Source: Isohypsibius dastychi (lineage: Eukaryota > Tardigrada > Eutardigrada > Parachela > Isohypsibiidae). Taken from it: a DNA stretch of 29,758 nucleotides. Location: positions 1 to 29,758 of the forward strand of contig JAQIWT010000182.1 of assembly GCA_034696485.1 (NCBI GenBank), given 5' to 3'. This document shows, piece by piece, positions 19,085 to 29,758 of this stretch. Within the stretch, counting starts at the first letter, position 1; each line of letters begins with the position of its first letter. A program made the translations under genes and the position numbers. The notes under the pieces were generated by a model. The model did not search any database, was not told the DNA's origin, and saw nothing but the letters and a program-made list of their open reading frames with translations.

Positions 19085-19814
19085 TCTGAATGTCTTCGGT
19101 GCTGAAATAACAAACCGTCGAAGCAATTCCACAAAAAAACTTCCCGACCTCACTTTCAAATTGATGAGTGCCGATGGAGCAGGTTGTTGGAAGTGGAGTA
19201 ACTTCAGATTCTCAAGAACTTCCGCGCTTATCCGATGCGATCACAAAGATCCGTCAAGGAAGAGCATCTATCCCACGTTCCAAACAAAATATTAACCGCA
19301 AACCGGAAATTTTGTTCAGTTGACAAATGTTCCGCTTTCCTGGCTATCTGGTTTCAATATGAAAACTGATCAGGAAATCAAGAAAGAAAACATCAGAGGA
19401 ATCCTGTCAAATTTTGGAATTTGTTATTTCAAATGAGATTTCACGCTCCCGATTTGCTTTGCAGTCTGGACTCCGGAAGATACGGTTTGTTGTCGTTTTG
19501 AGAACGAAGGTCGAACAGTTACAGACCTTCAGCCCTCTACCATTTAGTCAAGCCAGGGGGTGCTCTTCACCAAGTTGGGGTCCGACATCTATTACCCATG
19601 ACGTGTATAAATCGCAAATAAAAAACTGAACATTCGTTTTTGGCTGAAATTTCATCCGCTGATTTTCCACTTCGGCAAGTCACTGAACTCATATTTTTGA
19701 GAACAAGGAGCGTTAACGTTTAAGTTCTCACAGAACTAATTGACGATTGCCAGTTTCATCGCGTTCGAAGAAGGAGTGGAGTCAGTCTGACACATTGCCA
19801 TTTCCTGCATCAGG
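19085..19814. other. Shared upstream region of PET117 and TMX1
   Basis: 730 bp between two divergent start codons. No coding frame with a recognisable product. A TATAAA-like element (GTGTATAAATCG, around 19603-19612) lies about 205 bp upstream of the TMX1 ATG. Confidence 0.4.
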
Positions 19815-21438
19815 ATGATGCGCCATCATCTCTGTCTCGTCTCCCTGGTCGCGTTGTTTGCTGTTGCTGCTTGCGCGAAATCAGGATCATCTGCCAAGGT
19901 GAAGACGTCAAGACCTGAGCCGAAGGAACTCATCGAGCTGGATGACAAGAACTGGACCCAGATTTTGGAAGGGGATTGGTTCGTCGCTTTGTAAGTTTTT
20001 TCATCCCATTCGTACCCCGAAAAAGTTGCTGATAATTTTTTGTGTATAAAGTCACGCCCCGTGGTGCCCCGCATGCAGAGATTTCCTGCCAGAATTCAAG
20101 AGTTTCGCTCAGTACAATCGTGGAGGGGATAATTTCAAAGTTGCTGCCATCGATATTCACAAATTTCCGGGTAGATTTTGATTGTTGTTCCTGCGCATCT
20201 TTCCAGCTTGTTCCCCTCATCCAGAATTTAGTTTTGGCAGTTTGTCATAAAATCTTGTTTTTTCTCAGGTCTGAGCGGACGGTTTCTCATCAGTGCTCTC
20301 CCAACGATTTATCAGTAAGTTATCATTTCCGCGATGAAAAATCGATTTTTACGGACGCCTCGGCGTGCTGAGAGAAGGTTGAAGGTGTTGCACACTCGAG
20401 ATGATATTTCAGTTACTTTGCATCTGCCGTCCTACAAATATCTATTCGTACCCTTTATTATTTCTGGTTGTCGGCATGCACGACATTTCTTCTGATATTC
20501 GGGGTTAACTAATTGTCATATATTCCATGGTTCATTTATGATACACCAAACATGTTTATCATATTCTTTTGCAGCGTCAAAGATGGAATCGTTCGTCAGT
20601 ATACAGGCGTTCGAGATCGGGAAAGGATGAACCGTTATTTGGACCAACATGGTACGAAATCAAACCTCTTCATTTTTCGCGTGTTGAATTTTTTATTTCT
20701 CAGGGTGGAATGATGTCGCTCCCATTTCTGACTGGATACACCCCAACAGTGCTCAGTGATCTAACAAACACCTCGCTGACCGAGCTGGCTTTACTTGACC
20801 TTTTCTTTTCTAGCATGGGTTTGGCTGGAAACTTTTTCGAGCTTTCCATGAAATTGAAGGTAAGATTTGAAAGCACTTCATCTGCCTCAAAGCATGCTGA
20901 GTCCGACGGTTGTTTGTAGGATCTTCATTCTTGGATGGTCGAGGAAAAGGGTATTCCAACTTGGATAACCTATGCGATATTCGGTGTGGGGACCATTTCC
21001 TTAGGAGGACTGATTGGAATAGTAATTATAACTTGAAATCATGATATGTTGGCGTTCCTTACAGCAATTGGTTCTAGGCTCTGGTGTTTATCATCGAAAC
21101 GGTTTCCGGTCGACGTCGGGCTCCAGTGGATAAAGTACAAAGTTGTTTCATTTTGGAGATTGCGAGCTGTAACAGATCTCTTTTTATAGCTCCAGTTTTC
21201 TGAAGGAAGGATAAAACCAGCTAAATCGCGAAGCTCCTCGACAGGATCGGGGACCGGAAGTGACAGCGATGGAGCCGCCACAGGTGACAAAGGCAAAGAC
21301 GTGAGTGATGACCAAGGTACTGGTTCCACCAGCGAGGGAGAAGACAGCGGAGACCAGGAACAAGCGAAAGGCGATTCGGGACCGGAAGGCGCTGGAGACG
21401 CCGCAACCCGTCGTCGAAAAGTTCGACGAGAAGATTAG
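19815..21438 (+). CDS. TMX1: Thioredoxin-related transmembrane protein 1 (307 aa)
   Basis: Nine exons: 19815-19990, 20052-20170, 20269-20314, 20575-20651, 20704-20755, 20814-20859, 20920-21021, 21078-21134, 21190-21438; 924 bp, phases consistent, TAG at 21436-21438. A signal peptide (HHLCLVSLVALFAVAACA) precedes a thioredoxin domain with active site APWCPAC at about 61-67; CPAC is the TMX1 signature. The cis-proline loop is SALPTIY. The lumenal linker WNDVAPISDWIHP and LAGNFFELSMKL match TMX1. A membrane helix lies at about 186-214, then a cytosolic tail rich in Ser, Gly, Asp and Glu ending RRRKVRRED. TMX1 is an ER membrane oxidoreductase acting on transmembrane client proteins. Two ATGs are adjacent (19815, 19818); either could serve. 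Confidence 0.92.
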
Positions 21439-22322
21439 CTGGTTACAATTGTTTTATCGACGTTTCTCACTGCAAAATTGCAACACTGACCTTCTTGGCT
21501 TTCTTCAAACGCTGGCACGTCTCCGGTGTTCGTCCAGCCTTCTGGCCTCACGTTCTCACATTCAGACGATTTCTTTTGTTGCGTTCAAAAATGTGTTTCT
21601 GACTTTTTTAGCTGTTGGTTGAACTTTTCTGTTTTTCACTGGTGTACACAAAGAAGTAATGAACACCTGATTTTTCTCCATCAGACTCGTACGATGCCCC
21701 CAGATACATCGTGACAACGACAACGAGCAGAAAAGCTAAAGATTAACTTGTGGGCTGGTAGCGCCACCTGCCCAATGAGGGGTTTGACCTTTTGACGTAC
21801 ACTTCTGTAGCGTTTTTGTTGTCCTTCGCTCGAAACAAGTGCATTACATAGGTAGGCCGCAATTTCCCGATCTAGAAACTGTCTTCTTTTTCCAGAGATT
21901 TTGGATTTTTTACGGTATTAAAAGATAGCCTGTCATGGATGGGAGATGTACGTAGCGAACATAAGCTAAGCCAAAGAAACTGACCAAAGCCCAGGCGATC
22001 GCCATAGGCGTACGTGTTGATTTTCCCCCACCCCCACCAGCAGAGGTGTTTCAACAGGAAGAAAACTGTTGGCGTACTTAGTTGGGTACCAACCCAAAGT
22101 GTTGTTGTTGTTTTGGTGGATGGATTTAAGTTAAGAATTGTATCAAAGAGAACAACATATGTTGATTGATTCGTCCTTTACGCCTGGTTCTTCTGAATTC
22201 CATTGTTCCAAGTGGATATGGCTACGCATAAGAATTTGACGCATGTGGCCATCGTCTCGGACTCGTAACCCTGGAAAATCGTTTTCTGTCGTTCGATCAT
22301 CTACATATATTTTGGTCGGAAT
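21439..22322. other. TMX1 3' flank and PI3K upstream region
   Basis: No gene recognised. It contains an ATTAAA at about 21917-21922, a possible TMX1 polyadenylation signal, a small hairpin TTGGGT-ACCA-ACCCAA at 22082-22097, and a short TTG-rich run just after it. Confidence 0.4.
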
Positions 22323-26617
<4,295 letters not shown>

Positions 26618-27166
26618 GCACCGCATTGCTCCATTCATGTTCTCGGTGATAGTCTGTGAGCTTTTGATTTGACGTTCTTGTTTTGGCATTTCATTCTTTT
26701 TGCTCGACAAATTTCATTCACTGTGAACGTTGATTGCTTCAATAACACCATCGTTAACCATGCACCATTCTGCTTCCTGTTCTTACAGAACAAGCCGACA
26801 GTAAATGTGGATGGCGTAATGAAAAGTTGCAAGTGCGAAATGTGGAAACGCCGTTTCAGATGTCCCCATCTCAGCGAATCGGAAACTGGATGTTTGAGTT
26901 TATTCCAGTTGAGCTCAAGAAAGTTCAATAACCAGAAATCGCTTGTCATCAAGAATACTCGTTTTGTGGTCAAAGTGGAAACATAAATTGACTGCAGTTT
27001 GTTTCCATTCCGCAAACTTGATGTTTGCAAATATATTTGATCACTCCTCGACAACTGTAAATTCCGCTAGTCAAACAATCCAATATTGTACTTGTTCCAA
27101 ATACATACGGTTAGCTACGGCAATTTGGATTTGAACACAATTCAACCCTTACAATAATGGCGTGAA
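26618..27166. other. Convergent 3' flanks of PI3K and Kelch copy B
   Basis: 549 bp between two converging stop codons. Long open frames exist on both strands (plus 26669-26986, minus 26635-27054) but overlap each other and have no recognisable product. No perfect AATAAA was found on the PI3K strand. Confidence 0.4.
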
Positions 27167-29758
27167 TCAGTTATACAAGACACCATTAAACCAGTAAGGC
27201 TCGTGGACTGGTGGATTAATTCGTAGCTGTTCCTTCTGTTCTTCCAGGGTTATCGGATTTCCGGTTTCCTTGCCAATCTTGACTGCTCTCACGTCATCCC
27301 TTCGCTCCCGGAGAGCGGCTGTTGTTTAAGAATTCACGTTGAAGGAACTTTTTTGATTGAATACTTAGCGTTCGATCCACTTACATTTTCTGATTCGAAA
27401 AGCAGTTCCACATGATAATTCGCCGGCTTCCCGCGAACCAAGAACCCAACTGGTCAATATTTGGTTGGTCTCTGGGTCGACGGTGGTAATGACACTGATA
27501 GAGTCCCGACATATATGACAATCCAGCAACATGGTACCATGAGTGCAGCTCAAAACAAACAATTGGTTTTATAAAGTCGATAAGTGAAACACGAGCACCC
27601 TACCTCACACCAAGAGCGGCTGGTGTTTCGCCGAGCTCTTCATAAGCCCGTACGATTTCGTCCCGAAAAAATTTGTCTTTGATGAGCAGCTTGTCATTCC
27701 ATACATACATCCCCCTGTGCACTCCCGACGGACGAAGAATTGAATTCGTTGTCAGAACTGAAAATCGAAAAGAATTAACGCCCGACCACAAACACAGACT
27801 TGGCGTGGAAAGAAATTATGTCATGTATTATGTATATTTACGTAGATGTATATACATGTAGTACCTGGAAGAATATTCCACAAATCACGTGCAGGGTCAT
27901 AAGACCAGAGGTGGCTGAGCAAGCCGTCGGCTTCTCGTGTAAAAGTCATGGCTGTAGAATTAACAAATAGCAGTGTTGTATTTAACTTACAGCAGTATTG
28001 AATACCTGCTAGTTCTCTGACAAGGACTTACTATATATCAAGCCGTGAAGATTTGCGCACACTCGATCGGGGTAGAAAAGGTCAACTGGGCAGTCCGCTT
28101 TTCGGTTCCAAGTGCAGGTGTCCGGTACGAAGCAAAACACCTGTCGAGCCACTGCATCCCGAGGACCGTATTGCTGGCAACCCAGAACGTAGATACAACC
28201 TCCGTGCGATGTGCAAATCGTTCCAAAAGTGACCTGGAACGGGAGTATTTCAGTAGAATCGGGGACTTCCAGAGCTCCAGAGATGGAGATATTCCGTCGC
28301 ATCATAAAACTCGGTGGTTCTAAATCAGATCCTACGTAGAAAACATGAAGAAAGTGGTCTAATATGCACATTCCTGAAACCAACAAAAATTATTCAATGT
28401 ATAGATGGTCTTGCTTTATAATTCCTCGCAGTGCAATCAGGTCAAGATAATGACAAGTTCTTCCGCTTGCAACTACGCAGATTGCACATTTTGAACCAGG
28501 ATGAATCTTACCTTGTATATAACTAAGGCCAGTTTCAATTAATACGTCCCATGAATCTTTTTCGATGCAGTACTTCAGAACTCTGTTGTCCGGAAAGCTA
28601 GGATTATATGATGAGGTTGATATGAAAAGGTCACCCGCTGGAGATCGACACGCAAACTTGGGTCTGACATTTTTGGGAACTTCGTGAAGCCATTTAGTTC
28701 GCTGGCTGACAGGATCGAACAAACCGACCAAATCATTCACTACATCGGGCCTCCAAAATAAAGTTCCCCCATCGGGACCTTCTTCTGATCCATAAGGAAT
28801 TGAAGTAATTTCGCAGTCGTTAAATACGATCAAACCATGCTGGAACCCTAAACAACAGAAATCAGCAGTCATATCTTGGTAGTAGATTGATAGCCAATCC
28901 ACCATTATTTCTCAAACGATATTTGGGGTGCGATATCTCAAAGGCTCGATGCGGATCTTTTCTCATCTCAAATGCATCTCCCAAGTATGGCGTCACAGTT
29001 TGTTTAAAAAATTCTTGTTCTTGGCAGTATAGGGTGACTGCAACCAGTACAGAGATCTACAGAAACTACGTCAACAACTTCTCAATGATGCGTGGTAATT
29101 TTTCTCGCCTGCATTAGCGGAAATCGGACGAATTCCAGGAGCCGGATAAAATCAGCTCGCCGATTAGTGGCATCATGAGTATACCATTCCTTCACGGCAT
29201 GCCAGCATTGTTCTTCATCATCAACATCCAGATCATCCGACTCGATAATTGAAATCATCTGTTCATAAAACCGATTTTGTGCAGTTATTGTTGAATTGAG
29301 TGGATTCCATATTCAGCTCACCTCATCTACATCGCATTCAAGAAATGACCTTTCAGTAAAAATTTCAGCGGCGTTTTTGTGGATGAGTTTCAGCATCTGC
29401 GATGAAAATTCCGGAAGTTTATTCCAATTCGCAAACTTGAAGATCATGCAGTAATCTTCAGAATCAGCATGGGCGATGAGATTCTGCTTGCAGAGCTCTT
29501 CCAACGAAGGAACAGCCAAATAAATCGCGACGGAGATTAATTCCAGCAGATTTTCACCATCCAAGTTAATTTGGCTTGTCGATATGAAATTCACAACTCT
29601 GGTTCAAGAATATGAAATTAGCGTATACAAAGATGAATGTCAAGAATTCTGGATTTCGATCGCTCTCACCTTGCCAGATTTTCAAACGAAACATCTTTGA
29701 TCTCGAATTCATTTCTGCCAGACTCCAAGGGTGAACCGAAGAGATTCTTGAAGAACAA
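27167..29758 (-). CDS. BTB-BACK-Kelch protein, copy B (5' end cut by window)
   Basis: Partial gene: exons 29758-29670 (incomplete), 29598-29322, 29258-29109, 29056-28903, 28847-28512, 28373-28032, 27951-27865, 27757-27604, 27548-27385, 27318-27167, TGA at 27169-27167. It follows copy A exon for exon: seven internal exons are identical in length (277, 150, 154, 336, 87, 154, 164 bp), and two differ by exactly 6 bp (342 vs 348, 152 vs 158). It carries the BTB C-terminal half and BACK (YLAVPSLEELCKQNLI, SIIESDDLDVDDEE), Kelch-like blades (LFWRPDVVNDLVGLF, CIYVLGCQQYGPRD, CFVPDTCTWNRK, WSYDPARDLWNILP) and the C-terminal Cys block with DCHIC. All frames are open. One intron (29108-29057) starts with GC, not GT. 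The start codon lies beyond the right edge. Role as for copy A, inferred from the KLHL family. Confidence 0.85.

Noticed and set aside
26635-27054. Open frames on both strands after PI3K (139 and 105 codons)
   Set aside because: They overlap each other in the convergent 3' flank; the composition is not protein-like and no family fits.
28887-29117. Plus-strand 76-codon frame over Kelch copy B exon 4
   Set aside because: Antisense to an exon that aligns with copy A in length, phase and sequence.

Overview
The window is eukaryotic nuclear DNA from a compact animal genome. Genes are closely packed on both strands. They are split by many short GT-AG introns, mostly about 50-90 bp, with TTTCAG- or TTTNCAG-type acceptors. 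A PAN-repeat/ZP-domain apical matrix protein (nompA/Noah type) and a Gly/Tyr-rich secreted peptide point to an ecdysozoan. Short introns and gene density would suit a tardigrade or a small-genome nematode or arthropod. The taxon is an inference; the gene models come from reading the sequence. No rRNA, tRNA, CRISPR, transposase or other mobile element was recognised.

Layout. 1-1.4 kb (minus): a BTB-domain gene running to the left edge, and the 3' end of a possible tail-anchored protein. 1.7-4.5 kb (minus): a complete BTB-BACK-Kelch gene (copy A, 676 aa, 10 exons). 5.1-8.9 kb (minus): a complete 11-exon PAN-ZP membrane protein (962 aa). 9-11.7 kb: gene-poor. 11.7-12.3 kb (plus): a small Gly/Tyr-rich secreted protein with a TATA box. 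12.6-15.7 kb (minus): RRP46/EXOSC5 of the RNA exosome, a possible 81-aa membrane protein, and a Cip/Kip CDK inhibitor with a PCNA-binding PIP box. 15.8-18.8 kb: largely uninterpreted. 18.8-19.1 kb (minus): PET117, a cytochrome oxidase assembly factor. 19.8-21.4 kb (plus): TMX1, an ER thioredoxin-like membrane protein. 22.3-26.6 kb (plus): a complete 15-exon class IA PI3-kinase catalytic subunit (1088 aa). 27.2-29.76 kb (minus): a second BTB-BACK-Kelch gene (copy B), cut by the right edge.

For every gene of high confidence the exon phases were followed by hand, and each complete model closes to a whole number of codons. The genes do not form one pathway; they are housekeeping, signalling, cell-cycle and cuticle/sensory genes side by side. 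The clearest architectural point is that two copies of one BTB-BACK-Kelch gene, with almost identical exon lengths, bracket about 22.6 kb of unrelated genes. No clear new multi-gene system was found. The most interesting items are the Kelch pair with its conserved C-terminal block and a GC-AG intron in one copy, the intron-split PIP box of the CDK inhibitor, and the six-PAN ZP protein.
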